DNA of 64,000 bases from Arthrobacter sp. 31Y (lineage in GTDB: Bacteria; Actinomycetota; Actinomycetes; Actinomycetales; Micrococcaceae): NCBI RefSeq assembly GCF_000526335.1, contig NZ_JAFW01000001.1, positions 1,240,001-1,304,000 of the forward strand. Reading direction: 5' to 3'. Shown here piece by piece: positions 8,696 through 17,996 of the stretch (within the stretch, counting starts at the first letter, position 1; the number at the start of each line of letters is the position of its first letter). Position numbers and translations under genes: made by a program. The notes under the pieces are model-generated. The model worked only from the letters and a program-made list of their open reading frames with translations. It did not search any database and had not been told where the DNA came from.

Positions 8696-10609
8696 CTAGA
8701 CAGTGATGTGTTCAGCGGGATTGCCCCAGAACTTAATGTCCCCGGACGCGAGCAATTGATCGTCAGTGGCAGTCCACGTATGCCCTGTGGCTGAACGTTG
8801 AACGTAGTAGTTGTATCGGTCAGAGGCGTAAATCTTGCCTCCTGCATCGCTGACCGCACGCATGAACGCGGTGTCCTCACCACGTCCCAACTCCTCGAAG
8901 GGAAAGCGCTCGAACATTGACTTCCTGGCCATGATCGTGGCGCCTATAACCATATGGCTGAAGCGATGTTCCATGTGATTGAACCTCAGCAAGGTGGCAT
9001 TTCGGCTCTCGATATACATGTAGTGAGCCAGCTTTCCGACGACGTCTGCCCCCGAGAACATCATGGCGTTCACTTGGTCCCGGAGGTAGTTGGGACCGTA
9101 ATAGTCGTCGTCATCCATCTTCGTGAGAATGTCGCCGCTGGCGGCCGAGACACACAAATTCAGGCACGTACCCAGACTGACGGTTCGGGGCTCGTGGAGA
9201 AGGGTCACCTTCCGCACTCCATATTTCCTGCGTAACCGCCAGATTCTCCACCAGCTGGCTTTGAAACCATGGGTCAGCAAAACCAGCTCGACATCCACGC
9301 CTTGCTGGGAGCCGACTGTCCTGAAGACATGCTCCAATTGGTGGGGCCGAATGGTGGACACCAAAGCACTCACCGATTCTGGCTGCACGGGACGAACCCG
9401 CTGGGGAAGCGCCAGTCCTACTACCTTTTCGGCTCTGTGCGCGTACGTGTGCTCAGCCCAAATCCGGCGCTGGGCGAGGTGCACTGAACGATCATTAAGT
9501 TCGGGACTCCTCATCAACGCCCTCATGATGAAGGCAGCGTCTTCTTTGGTTTCAACGCTGTGAATCTCCCCGTTGGGGAAAAACCTTGGCAGAGACGGGC
9601 TGGGGGTGGTAACTACCGGCGTCCCGGAAGCCGTAATTTCAAAGATTCGTCGCGCACACATGCTGGGCGAATCGACTACGGAGTTAACGTTCAGAAAGAC
9701 CTTGTAGGCCTTGTATGCAGTCAGCATTTGATCGTAGGTCAGTGATCCCACTACGTGGGAGGCATAAGGTTCCGGGAACTGATAGTCCGGATTGCCTCCG
9801 AGTTGTCGTGAGAAGATTTCCAACCCGTGTTTGACTCGATCCGAGCCGGCAATTGCTCCGTCAAGCAGAAGACGCATTTGCTCACGGCGCTCTGGGTATT
9901 TGTGAGCGAAGTACATGCCCGCAAACGCCACGTCACGGGAGTGCCTGCCCTCTCTGGGGCGGATCGGGTTGTGGATGGCCGGCTGTGCAGCGAAAGGCAG
10001 CACGTCGACGCGGTTATGCCCCAGTTCCTGCCTGTAGTCAGGCAGCTTGTTCTCGTCTGAGGTGAAGACGACGTCGAACTCGCGTGCCGCGGGCAGGAAG
10101 TCGTGGAAGTGGGGTGGGTCCTCTTTATTCCAGAAGACCGTGGGCAGATTATTCTCCCGGCACCAGCGCATCAGGTTCAGGAACTCTGGCTTTGGGCCGC
10201 TGGTCCCCGTCAGTTGGTATTTCCAAGAGCCTCCGTTCCCTTCCCACGCCGACTCAATAAAAACGAAGTCGATGCGCTGCTCTTGAAGCTGCTGCAACCA
10301 TCCGTCCTTGGTCAGGAAAACGAGGTTCCACTCAAAGGCATATGCTTTCGCGGAGAAATCATCCAGGATAACCGCTACGGTCAAGTCATCCCGGCGTGAA
10401 GGGATCGATGGGTAGTCGAAGGCCGGGAAGGTGAGCTGACGTTTTTCGTTGGTCGCTTTCGGCGCTGTCAGTCGCGCCTGAACGTCTTTATTGGAAGTCT
10501 TGTTGACGGCCAACGCCCGTTGGCGCTTGTGAAACGCCTGCAGCTGGGCGACGCCTCCAGCTCGAAAGTGCCAAGCGGCCTTCCGTAAATTCTCTACGGT
10601 GTAAATCAT
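8696..10609 (-). CDS. Two-domain glycosyltransferase (CgeB-like plus GT2)
   Basis: A 637-residue cytosolic protein. The N-terminal two thirds (about 70-420) is CgeB-like, with IESAWEG, FWNKEDPPHFHDF, a DxxLP-type linker and LNVNSVVDSPSMCARR. The C-terminal part (about 430-630) is a GT2 fold with the DXD-like MDDDDYYGPNYLRDQ and GRGEDTAFMRAV. The N-terminal module is recognisably related to the middle of the giant protein at 1973-7384, so the two share a duplicated core. The ATG at 10609 overlaps the stop of the ABC ATPase gene (ATGA). It probably adds sugars to the exported polymer; donor and linkage are unknown. Confidence 0.85.
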   Translation of the reverse strand: MIYTVENLRKAAWHFRAGGVAQLQAFHKRQRALAVNKTSNKDVQARLTAPKATNEKRQLTFPAFDYPSIPSRRDDLTVAVILDDFSAKAYAFEWNLVFLTKDGWLQQLQEQRIDFVFIESAWEGNGGSWKYQLTGTSGPKPEFLNLMRWCRENNLPTVFWNKEDPPHFHDFLPAAREFDVVFTSDENKLPDYRQELGHNRVDVLPFAAQPAIHNPIRPREGRHSRDVAFAGMYFAHKYPERREQMRLLLDGAIAGSDRVKHGLEIFSRQLGGNPDYQFPEPYASHVVGSLTYDQMLTAYKAYKVFLNVNSVVDSPSMCARRIFEITASGTPVVTTPSPSLPRFFPNGEIHSVETKEDAAFIMRALMRSPELNDRSVHLAQRRIWAEHTYAHRAEKVVGLALPQRVRPVQPESVSALVSTIRPHQLEHVFRTVGSQQGVDVELVLLTHGFKASWWRIWRLRRKYGVRKVTLLHEPRTVSLGTCLNLCVSAASGDILTKMDDDDYYGPNYLRDQVNAMMFSGADVVGKLAHYMYIESRNATLLRFNHMEHRFSHMVIGATIMARKSMFERFPFEELGRGEDTAFMRAVSDAGGKIYASDRYNYYVQRSATGHTWTATDDQLLASGDIKFWGNPAEHITV

Positions 10610-11496
10610 GCCCGGCTCCTACGCATCTTACTTCTGCCCAACACTTCTGTCATTTGTAAATTGGCTCGTGCTTCATCAAGAATTCTGGCCGCAGTTATCC
10701 CATTGCCCTTGGCAAGGTTGCTGGTGAAGTCTTGGTAGGCCTTGACGGTCTCCGACGGTTCAGCATCCATAATCATGTGGCCCTTATCCAGCCAAACCAC
10801 TCGACTGCACATGCTGGTGATGGTGTCCAGCGAGTGACTGACGATGAATACACAACCAGCCTGCTCACGAAGTTGGTCCATGCGGCGCTTGCTTCTCTCG
10901 TTGAACTGGGCGTCACCGGTATTCAGTGCTTCATCAACCAGAAGAATCTCAGGATCGATACTCGCTGCAATGGCAAAGCGGAGCCTCGAGGCCATACCTG
11001 AGGAATAGGACTTCATCGGCAGGTAGATGGAGTCCCTTAGCCCGGATAACTCCACAATGCCAGTGAATTTTGCGGCAACTTCGCTACGGCTCATCCCCAT
11101 GGCAAGACATCCCAGGACCACGTTCTGCTGTCCGGAGAGATCACCGACGAGTGCAGCGTTCACGCCCAACATGATCGGTGTACTCGAGGCGAAAATGGCT
11201 CCGGAGGACGGTCTTATCTGCCCACAGATGAGTTTCATCAGAGTGCTCTTACCGGAACCATTGCGTCCGATGATGCCGACAGATTCGCCGCGCTCGACAA
11301 CCAAGGACAGCTCATGCAGCGCCTGAACGGTGACTGTATTAGGACGCCGAGTAAGGCGGCTCAGCAGGCCAATCTCCTTACGTTCCTCAGCGACGGCTTT
11401 GGCGTCAGACGTCACCACTCGATATTCCATGGCGGCGCGGTCAACCACCACACAGGGGTGTCCTTCTACATCCAGTACCTGCTCAGCCGCGACCAT
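10606..11496 (-). CDS. Polysaccharide ABC exporter ATP-binding subunit (Wzt/TagH type)
   Basis: A 296-residue ATPase with Walker A GRNGSGKST (77-85), signature YSSGM (164-168), Walker B ILLVDE (184-189) and the switch His in IVSHSLDTI. The long stretch before the first strand is typical of Wzt/TagH proteins that energise export of undecaprenyl-linked polymers. It is short for the family and lacks the C-terminal carbohydrate-binding domain of O9a-type Wzt, so substrate recognition by a chain-end cap cannot occur through that domain. A strong ribosome site, GGGGAGGA five bases ahead of the ATG, supports the start. It overlaps the permease gene by 14 bases. Confidence 0.93.
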   Translation of the reverse strand: MVAAEQVLDVEGHPCVVVDRAAMEYRVVTSDAKAVAEERKEIGLLSRLTRRPNTVTVQALHELSLVVERGESVGIIGRNGSGKSTLMKLICGQIRPSSGAIFASSTPIMLGVNAALVGDLSGQQNVVLGCLAMGMSRSEVAAKFTGIVELSGLRDSIYLPMKSYSSGMASRLRFAIAASIDPEILLVDEALNTGDAQFNERSKRRMDQLREQAGCVFIVSHSLDTITSMCSRVVWLDKGHMIMDAEPSETVKAYQDFTSNLAKGNGITAARILDEARANLQMTEVLGRSKMRRSRA

Positions 11497-12370
11497 ATGA
11501 TTCCTCCCCGTGCCAGAAAAAGATCATGCCGACCAGTAGTGTTCCGAGCGCCCAAACGGCAAGGGTTGCCCAAGACTGCCACGTTGGCGCTTGAGCGTAG
11601 AGAACGCAGCTCCGAACGATGTCAATGACGTTGAAAAGTGGGTTCAACTTCATGATGGCCAAAACGTCCGGGTGCGTGACGAAGCGCTCGTACGAATAAA
11701 AGATGGCTGAGCCATACATCCAGGCCCTCATAAAGAACGGGATCAGGTGAGTCGCGTCGTGAACCCGGGAGATAACGCGGGCAAGGATCAGGCTGACCCC
11801 CAAATTGAAGATCGACTGAAGGATTATCGCGGGAATGATGAGGAGCCACAGCCACGTGATCTTTTCAACCGGAGGTACGAGCGTGATGATCAGGAGCATC
11901 GCGAGAATCAAAGGAACATCTGACATCATTTCGCGTATATTCACGCCGATCGGCAGCGTGGCCCGCGGGAAGTTGAACGCTTGAACCACGGCTTTATTGC
12001 TATGTATCGATCTCGCGCCGCTGGTTATGGCACCTGATGTCCCCTGGAAGATGAAGATGCCAATGACCAGATAGCCCACGTAGTTTTCGATTCCATGGCC
12101 GGTCTGGAGGAGCAGCCCAAAAATCACGTAGTAGGTTAGCCCATTGAAGATGGGGTTGAGCAACAACCACGCACTCCCCAACCGGTCACGCCGGGTTCCG
12201 CTCTGCACTCGTGCACGGGCATCGTAGAAAATGAACTCCCTGAAGTCCCACAACTGGACGAGGTATTCAAGAAATCCTGGCCTGGCGCCGACACGGGTCA
12301 GCCGTCGCATGTCCACAGCCAGAGGCTGCACCAGCGCCGGCTCTGGCAAGACTGCTTTCTCTGCCGGCAT
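11483..12370 (-). CDS. Polysaccharide ABC exporter permease (Wzm/TagG type)
   Basis: A 295-residue ABC-2 type integral membrane protein with about six hydrophobic segments after a roughly 60-residue amphipathic N-terminus (EYLVQLWDFREFIFYDARARVQ). The region around GSAWLLLNPIFNGLTYYVIFG is characteristic of Wzm/TagG permeases. Together with the ATPase encoded immediately downstream it should form the channel that moves the lipid-linked glycan across the cytoplasmic membrane. Its ATG overlaps the stop of the preceding glycosyltransferase gene by one base (TGATG). Confidence 0.92.
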   Translation of the reverse strand: MPAEKAVLPEPALVQPLAVDMRRLTRVGARPGFLEYLVQLWDFREFIFYDARARVQSGTRRDRLGSAWLLLNPIFNGLTYYVIFGLLLQTGHGIENYVGYLVIGIFIFQGTSGAITSGARSIHSNKAVVQAFNFPRATLPIGVNIREMMSDVPLILAMLLIITLVPPVEKITWLWLLIIPAIILQSIFNLGVSLILARVISRVHDATHLIPFFMRAWMYGSAIFYSYERFVTHPDVLAIMKLNPLFNVIDIVRSCVLYAQAPTWQSWATLAVWALGTLLVGMIFFWHGEESYGRG

Positions 12371-14124
12371 CAGCTGGCCTTCCTTACATTGTTAGAAATC
12401 AAAGTCTCATAAGCCCGTCCGTACGCGAGTGCGTTGGCTTCCCATGTCCGGGTTGCCAGTACTCCTTGCCTTCCAGCTGCACCGAGTCGCAGGCGCGTGC
12501 CTTCGTCTTCCAGCAGTTCCTGCAACACATTAGCCAAGTCCTCAGGGTCTCCGGGCGAAGCCAGCCGACCGTTGATACCGTCTTGCACTATCTCGCTCAA
12601 AGCGTCCAATCTGCTGGCTACAACAGGCCGCGCGCAGGCCAGTGCTTCGACTGGTTTCAGCGGAGTGACTTGCTGAGTCACGGAGAGATCCTTACGCGGC
12701 ACTACAAAGACATCCAAAGCTTGATGGTAGAGACGGGCTTTCTCGGCTGTTACGCGCCCAGTGAAGATCACTTTATCGCTGACGCACAGCAGCTTCGCCT
12801 GGTGCCGAAGCGCCGGCGCGGCAGTGCCGTCGCCCACCACAACCAACCTTAACTTTGGCAGTCGCGGGGCAAGCAGGGCAAATGATGTGACGAGGTCGTC
12901 AAGGCCCTCGTAATCAACCAAACTGCTCACTGTGCCGATGTAAAGTGCGTTTACATCGAGCCCCAGAGCCCGCCGGGCATCTTGATGTTGGATGGGCTCA
13001 TCAAGATAGCTTCCACCCACTGCGTTAGGGCTAATAAGTATCCGGTCCTCCGGCACCCCCGCAGCCAGGATGCTCTGCTTCATCGATTCACCAAGCGTGA
13101 CCACCAGGTCGGCACTGCACATGACCTCCGCTTCCCGCTCCCTGAAGAGGCGGTAGCGTTCGCTGTTCAGTGCGTCCTCCCCACGAGTGGAAGCCCATGT
13201 GTCGGCGAGCTGTCCACGGACCTCGTAAACCCAAGGGACGCCAAGGGCGTGAGCAACCTCATGTGCCACCACGCCATTAACAAAGTGTGTCGTGGTGTGA
13301 ATCACACTAGGCCGAAACTGCTGGGAGACATCCAAGAGTGCCTCCGCCTGCTGTTGCAGACGTCCACCCATGGACTTCGCCATGCTTTTTGGCAATAGCC
13401 GACGATAGGGAATGCCGTCCACAACGTCTTCGCCCCCAGCGCTGAGGACCCCAATCTGCACTGGATAACCTAAGCGAGTGACGGCGAGAGGGTCCCAACC
13501 CGCCGCCTTTTGGGCAGACAATATTGAGTGCGATCTCCTGGCGTAGCCGCTCCCGGTGTGTGGGACGGAATTGGTCAGAAGGTGCAGGACCCGGGCTTGC
13601 CGTACCTCTGCCTTGTTCTCGTTCAGTTCCGGGCGCCAACCCCGAAAAATTTGCAGTTCCGATCTCAGGCGCTCCCGCTGCTTGCGGACGTGGCCGGCCG
13701 ATCCCTCCAGGACTTCCACGGCCCCACTCATATCCCCGGAGAACCACTTGCGCCGGGCAATCGTCCCGAGCGCCTTCTGGTTGTTTGCCACACGACCCAG
13801 AAACTTGTCAGCCCAGGCGGGTTGCCCGGCAGCGAGCGCAACTTCAGCTGCCCGGATGGACCGACCAGGAGCGCCGGGGTTTGCCAGCAGTTTTTCAAAA
13901 CGCGCCAGCAGGCCTGACTCATCGCCAGCGGCATGGCTCGCCAGCATAAAAACGGGATGCCCTGATTTTGGAGCCACCGTGGCCAGGGATCGGGCCAAAG
14001 GACGGACGATTGACGATGGCAGCCGTCGGAGGACTTGGAGAGCCAAGACGAACGGGGCTTCAGTCAGATGGTCTGCGACCGTATTAGCCGCCAAGTTTAG
14101 ATTTCTAGCGCTGGGTATCAACAC
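12370..14124 (-). CDS. GT4 glycosyltransferase with N-terminal extension
   Basis: About 584 residues. The C-terminal 380 residues are a GT4 glycosyltransferase with HLLTNSVPHTGSGYARRSH at its start, IHTTTHFVNG, then the donor-binding half with GTVSSLVDYEGLDDL, VVVGDGT and PLKPVEALACARPVVAS. The first 180 residues are helical and not recognised. The open frame reaches 14343, but I chose GTG 14124 because GGAGG precedes it by six bases and the overlap with the upstream gene is only 20 bases; an ATG at 14184 is the main alternative. It belongs to the exporter operon and is probably cytosolic. Confidence 0.8.
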   Translation of the reverse strand: MLIPSARNLNLAANTVADHLTEAPFVLALQVLRRLPSSIVRPLARSLATVAPKSGHPVFMLASHAAGDESGLLARFEKLLANPGAPGRSIRAAEVALAAGQPAWADKFLGRVANNQKALGTIARRKWFSGDMSGAVEVLEGSAGHVRKQRERLRSELQIFRGWRPELNENKAEVRQARVLHLLTNSVPHTGSGYARRSHSILSAQKAAGWDPLAVTRLGYPVQIGVLSAGGEDVVDGIPYRRLLPKSMAKSMGGRLQQQAEALLDVSQQFRPSVIHTTTHFVNGVVAHEVAHALGVPWVYEVRGQLADTWASTRGEDALNSERYRLFREREAEVMCSADLVVTLGESMKQSILAAGVPEDRILISPNAVGGSYLDEPIQHQDARRALGLDVNALYIGTVSSLVDYEGLDDLVTSFALLAPRLPKLRLVVVGDGTAAPALRHQAKLLCVSDKVIFTGRVTAEKARLYHQALDVFVVPRKDLSVTQQVTPLKPVEALACARPVVASRLDALSEIVQDGINGRLASPGDPEDLANVLQELLEDEGTRLRLGAAGRQGVLATRTWEANALAYGRAYETLISNNVRKAS

Positions 14125-15394
14125 GGGGACCCTCCGCAATATCTGATGAGTTCCCGCCGACCAAGCGCGAAATACCAGCGACATATCGTCGTCCCAGCTG
14201 TGCATAGTCTGCATGGTTTTTGACCCACTCACGGCCACTCCGCCCGGCGGCCAAACGCTCGCGGTTCCGTGCCAAGTCACGCCAAAGCCGGGCCACTGCC
14301 TCCGGGGTGGCGGCGACCACGTCTCCGCCCTTGGCCTCCACAATGATGCGTTCAGCCTCGCCGCGGACTATCGCTGTCACGTGCCTTCCGATGGCGAGCA
14401 CCTCGTAGGTTTTGGATGGGACGGTCGCCTCAAAAGACTTCCAGTCATCGCGAAGCGACACAACGCACGTATCGGCGTCGCGGTACTTGTTGAGCACTGC
14501 CTGTCCTTGCAGTGACGGATAGAAGCTGACGGGTGCATCAAGGTCCCTGGCGAGCTTGACCAGCTGTGGGCGGCTGGTTCCGTGTCCCACAAGCGTCAGG
14601 TGAAATCCGTCGCCGAGCATTGCAGCGGCTCTGATCAGGACGTCCAGTCGTTGGCTCTTACCGTGGTTGCCCAAATAGAGGGCATGGAAGACGTCCCGCT
14701 GCAGTGTGGGCGGCTCCAAAAACGGGACAGCTTTCAGGTCCAGACCATTGCTGACTGTCATCACATTCTTCAGGCCGCGAGCCCTCAGGATCTCCGCAAA
14801 ACCTTCAGTGACGGTCACAACCATGTCAGCACGGAGCTGCAAGAACTCAACCACGCGTTCCACCAGGCTCTTGACGCTTCCGCGGACCAGCCGCGCGTCC
14901 CTGGCCAAATCCGGCCAAGCATCTCGCATCTCTACAACAAAGGGAACTCTACGCAGCTTAGACAGTACATACCCCGCTGCCAGGGTGGGAAGGCTGGGCG
15001 CGGTGGCCACAATAGCATCCGGCCTCTGCACCATCAGCCCGGCCGGAACCGAGAGCACCGCAGAGTACAACTGGTCCACCAAACGGGCCACAGGCGACTT
15101 ACCCAGATGCCGCAGGTAGGGAACCCGTCTGATTTTTTCTCCGTGAGGACCAGTCTGGCTCTTGAACGCATACCCAGCCTGGTGTCTGGGAAGGTCCCTC
15201 CTGCCATTCGGATAGTGGGCCACCGGGGCAACCACGTCCACATCCCATCCGGCCTTTTGGAATTCGCGGGTCAATGACGACCATCGCCGTTGTGGAGGAC
15301 TGTGCTCGGGCCAATAGGAGTGGGTCAAGAGCATGAGGCGCCTTGGCGATGCAAGATTTTTGGCAGTCTTGCCCCTAAGAAGCGGGTGATTCAT
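14105..15394 (-). CDS. GT4 glycosyltransferase (WbuB-like)
   Basis: A 429-residue protein with the N-terminal signature THSYWPEHSPPQRRWSSLT of WbuB-like group 1 glycosyltransferases, FVVEMRDAWPD, the acceptor/donor hinge VSNGLDL, LYLGNHGKSQRLDVLI, and PSKTYEVLAIGRH near the C-terminus. It should transfer an activated sugar, commonly a HexNAc or deoxy-HexNAc in this subgroup, onto the lipid-linked intermediate. It starts 3 bases after the stop of the Pro-rich protein gene and overlaps the next glycosyltransferase gene. The start lacks a strong ribosome site, and an ATG at 15334 is an alternative. Confidence 0.87.
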   Translation of the reverse strand: MNHPLLRGKTAKNLASPRRLMLLTHSYWPEHSPPQRRWSSLTREFQKAGWDVDVVAPVAHYPNGRRDLPRHQAGYAFKSQTGPHGEKIRRVPYLRHLGKSPVARLVDQLYSAVLSVPAGLMVQRPDAIVATAPSLPTLAAGYVLSKLRRVPFVVEMRDAWPDLARDARLVRGSVKSLVERVVEFLQLRADMVVTVTEGFAEILRARGLKNVMTVSNGLDLKAVPFLEPPTLQRDVFHALYLGNHGKSQRLDVLIRAAAMLGDGFHLTLVGHGTSRPQLVKLARDLDAPVSFYPSLQGQAVLNKYRDADTCVVSLRDDWKSFEATVPSKTYEVLAIGRHVTAIVRGEAERIIVEAKGGDVVAATPEAVARLWRDLARNRERLAAGRSGREWVKNHADYAQLGRRYVAGISRLVGGNSSDIAEGPRVDTQR

Positions 15395-15397
15395 GGA

Positions 15398-16057
15398 TTA
15401 CTTGCCGCTGAGCCGCGGCTTAGCGGCTCCCTTTGGACGCAGGACCCGGAAGTAAGCCACACCCAAGAGGATCAGAACTAGCACGGTGATGCCTTGGAGC
15501 AGAGGACTGTTTTCGGCCACAGGGGCAATGACCGTCTGCAACGGGCCGGCGATGTCCGCACTGCCAGCCGGAGCTGCAGCTTTGCTTGGAATGGGCGTTG
15601 GCGTCGATTCCGGCGTGGGCACGGCCGCTGCGCTGGCCTCTACCTCCGCAGGCACCTCAGCTTCCGGGACATAAACATCGGTCTCCGGCTGGAGGGGAAT
15701 TGTTTCCACCGGCGCTTCGGGCGCAGGAGCTGCAGGCAACTCAGGCACTACAGCAGGCGGCGCCGCTGGCTCCTGAACCACGGGCGGGGCAGGTGCAGGC
15801 ACTACGGGCTGTTCCGTGGAGGGCGGTGTCTCGGGTTGCGCTGGCGCTTCCGTGGGCACCGGAGACTGGGTGGGTACCACAACAACCGGAGGCCCAACTG
15901 GGATGATCGGCGTCTGGGTTTCACCAGGCTGGGGCGATTCCATAGCGGGACCAGGCTCGGTTTGGGTGGCAAAAGCGGGTTGAGTTCCAACGAATCCGAG
16001 TACAGCGAACGTCAAAACCACCAGCACGGTTTGAACACGTTTGATGACGGTGCCCAA
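15398..16057 (-). CDS. Pro/Ala-rich secreted protein with C-terminal membrane anchor
   Basis: About 219 residues from TTG 16057, which has GGGGGGAAAG directly upstream and places a signal peptide (VIKRVQTVLVVLTFAVLGF, cleaved after AFA) at the very N-terminus. The open frame extends to 16141 without support. The body is a Pro/Ala/Val/Glu-rich low-complexity stalk, likely extended across the cell wall, and the C-terminus is one hydrophobic segment (GITVLVLILLGVAYF) followed by a basic tail. There is no LPXTG motif, so anchoring is by the membrane segment rather than by a classical sortase signal. It is first in the exporter operon. No enzymatic function is recognisable. Confidence 0.75.
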   Translation of the reverse strand: MGTVIKRVQTVLVVLTFAVLGFVGTQPAFATQTEPGPAMESPQPGETQTPIIPVGPPVVVVPTQSPVPTEAPAQPETPPSTEQPVVPAPAPPVVQEPAAPPAVVPELPAAPAPEAPVETIPLQPETDVYVPEAEVPAEVEASAAAVPTPESTPTPIPSKAAAPAGSADIAGPLQTVIAPVAENSPLLQGITVLVLILLGVAYFRVLRPKGAAKPRLSGK

Positions 16058-16261
16058 CTTTCCCCCCGTTGTGTAGATTGCAGAACCTGAGCGTCCTGTA
16101 AAGCGCAGCCGCCTGAGACGTGGCGGAGCAGGGCAGCCCACTAACAGAGGACAACCTCGGTTAGTTTATCGCACGTATCAAACCAGGCTGGGAAGAACCT
16201 CGACGCCGCCAACTTGCCGGGCTTGGTAGAGTCGGTTCCGTTGCCCGATCCAGAGGAAGAC

Positions 16262-17959
16262 ATGTCACCCGCGAGGCTCTCCCGAACATCAGGCTCCTCC
16301 CGCTCCCGCCATCGCCCCTTGGTTCTCTGGATCGGCGCCCTTGTGGCAGCCGCTATCCTCGCCGCCACGTGCGTGTTCTTTCTGCCTTCGTTCCGGCAGG
16401 CCTCGCCCCCAGTTGCGCCTGCAGCGCTCCCCCAGTACCCGCTCTCCGGATACTTCATATACGCCAGCACTTCGGCTACCGCCAACCGGGAGAAGTTGGC
16501 TGACATCCGAAGATTGGGCGGCGATACCCTGATCACCTTCGGAACACTGCTGCGGCCGGCCTCAAGGTCGAGCTTGCCCCAAGACTGCCTCATTGACGGA
16601 ACTAACTGCGCCGACGTGGTGGCCCGTTCCTTGAAGGTAAACCGTTACTTCACCTATTCAGACGGCGCACAGTGGAGCGGCTCGGCCCTTGGGTGCCCCC
16701 GGGATCGCAGCCTTACTTCCAATGGGAAGACCTTTGCGGTGTTGGTGTTTCCCACAGACAGCCAAGGTTGCAACTCCCCCAGCGGCACCTACGACGTCGT
16801 GGTGACCGGTGGAACCAAATCAACGGACTCCGACCCGACGCAAACCCTGGCCGCAGCAGCCACGGAGTTGAGAATGGAGTTCTATGCCGGGCTTCCGGCA
16901 CCGGTCAAGCGCACGGACCTGGAGTACCTGCCGGACCTCTCCTACACGCAGACCCTGAGTCTTTTCACGGAGCGTTTCCTGCGGTTCCAGGCCGAAAAGA
17001 GTGATGTGCCCGGGTTGGCCGGTTTCTACCACCACGTTGAGATGCCGCTCAGCTCGAGCCCCTTCTTCGATCCGATCCTGTCCTTATATACGTTGCAGAA
17101 CCAGTCCATTCACAAGCTCCTCCCCACGCGATCAGCGGTCATCAGCCCGTACATCGAGTCGCGGAAGAGCACCTCGTTCGTTACTCCCGCGGATGCCGGG
17201 GTGGCAATCCGCAACATCGCGGAAACGTCCGCGGGCCTGAAATTGAACATCGCCATCCAGGACGGCATGGGCACCGGCAAGGGTGCCGCCTATCTGGACA
17301 GTGAAGCTAAGACTCCCGTGGACCCCTACGCGGCCACGATCGTGGGGAACGGGTCTTGGCAGGAGAAGTATGCCGCGCCCAATCAGGACTATTTCCGCGC
17401 AGCAGCAGCCGGGATCAAGGGGACCAACGCGGTGCTCTGGGCCAACCTGGAGGGTATGGCACCCGCAACGGACAAAAACGTCTGCAGCAACAGTCTTCGG
17501 GGCCAAACCACCTTGGAACGCATCGAGCGTCAGCTACAGCAGATGGAACCTGCCACCAAAGTCATTTCATTCATGTGGGATCCTTACTTCACCTGCAAAG
17601 GCACTGGAACACCACTCATGGAGCAAATGGCCTCCGGATTCAAGACCCCGGTGGTGACCAGTGCCGCCGTCGACCGCTCCTCTGATCACCTGACAGTAAC
17701 CGGATTCAACATTGCCGGCGGCCAAACAACGCTGAAATGGACCTCCAAGGATGGACACCCCCGGGAGTGGACCACCAAGTCGCCGGGCGCTGCACGTAAT
17801 GACGTCAAGGATCCCGGCGCCAATTCCCAATTGGAGTCCTTGGAAGTGGATCTGAAGGAAGCTAATTTCGACGCCGGAACCCACCTTAAAGTAGACGTCA
17901 CGAATCAATGGGGAGCCAGCCAAAAACAAGAGTTCGCCGAAGGGCTAATTGCGCCTTGA
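16262..17959 (+). CDS. DUF4434-like membrane-anchored surface protein
   Basis: A 565-residue protein. ATG 16262 is preceded by AGAGGA five bases upstream, better supported than the in-frame start at 16214. A membrane anchor (about 21-45) follows a basic N-terminus. The extracellular region begins with YPLSGYFIYASTSATANREK and reads like a TIM-barrel DUF4434 domain, with FYHHVEMP and IAIQDGMGTGK, and a C-terminal beta domain (about 465-565). Related proteins resemble glycoside hydrolases, so action on the exported glycan is plausible but not shown. It is divergent from the exporter operon and its 3' end lies close to the LCP gene. Confidence 0.7.
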   Translation: MSPARLSRTSGSSRSRHRPLVLWIGALVAAAILAATCVFFLPSFRQASPPVAPAALPQYPLSGYFIYASTSATANREKLADIRRLGGDTLITFGTLLRPASRSSLPQDCLIDGTNCADVVARSLKVNRYFTYSDGAQWSGSALGCPRDRSLTSNGKTFAVLVFPTDSQGCNSPSGTYDVVVTGGTKSTDSDPTQTLAAAATELRMEFYAGLPAPVKRTDLEYLPDLSYTQTLSLFTERFLRFQAEKSDVPGLAGFYHHVEMPLSSSPFFDPILSLYTLQNQSIHKLLPTRSAVISPYIESRKSTSFVTPADAGVAIRNIAETSAGLKLNIAIQDGMGTGKGAAYLDSEAKTPVDPYAATIVGNGSWQEKYAAPNQDYFRAAAAGIKGTNAVLWANLEGMAPATDKNVCSNSLRGQTTLERIERQLQQMEPATKVISFMWDPYFTCKGTGTPLMEQMASGFKTPVVTSAAVDRSSDHLTVTGFNIAGGQTTLKWTSKDGHPREWTTKSPGAARNDVKDPGANSQLESLEVDLKEANFDAGTHLKVDVTNQWGASQKQEFAEGLIAP

Positions 17960-17996
17960 TAGAATAGTCACTGCTGATGCCGACACCAAGGAACAC

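Noticed and set aside
8668..8883. N-terminal extension of the UDP-ManNAc dehydrogenase
   Set aside because: It overlaps the preceding glycosyltransferase gene and precedes the Rossmann motif; TTG 8667 has a ribosome site.
15541..15940. Repetitive-looking GC-rich stretch, considered as a repeat array
   Set aside because: It encodes the Pro/Ala-rich stalk; repetition is at the amino-acid level without a fixed DNA unit or spacers.
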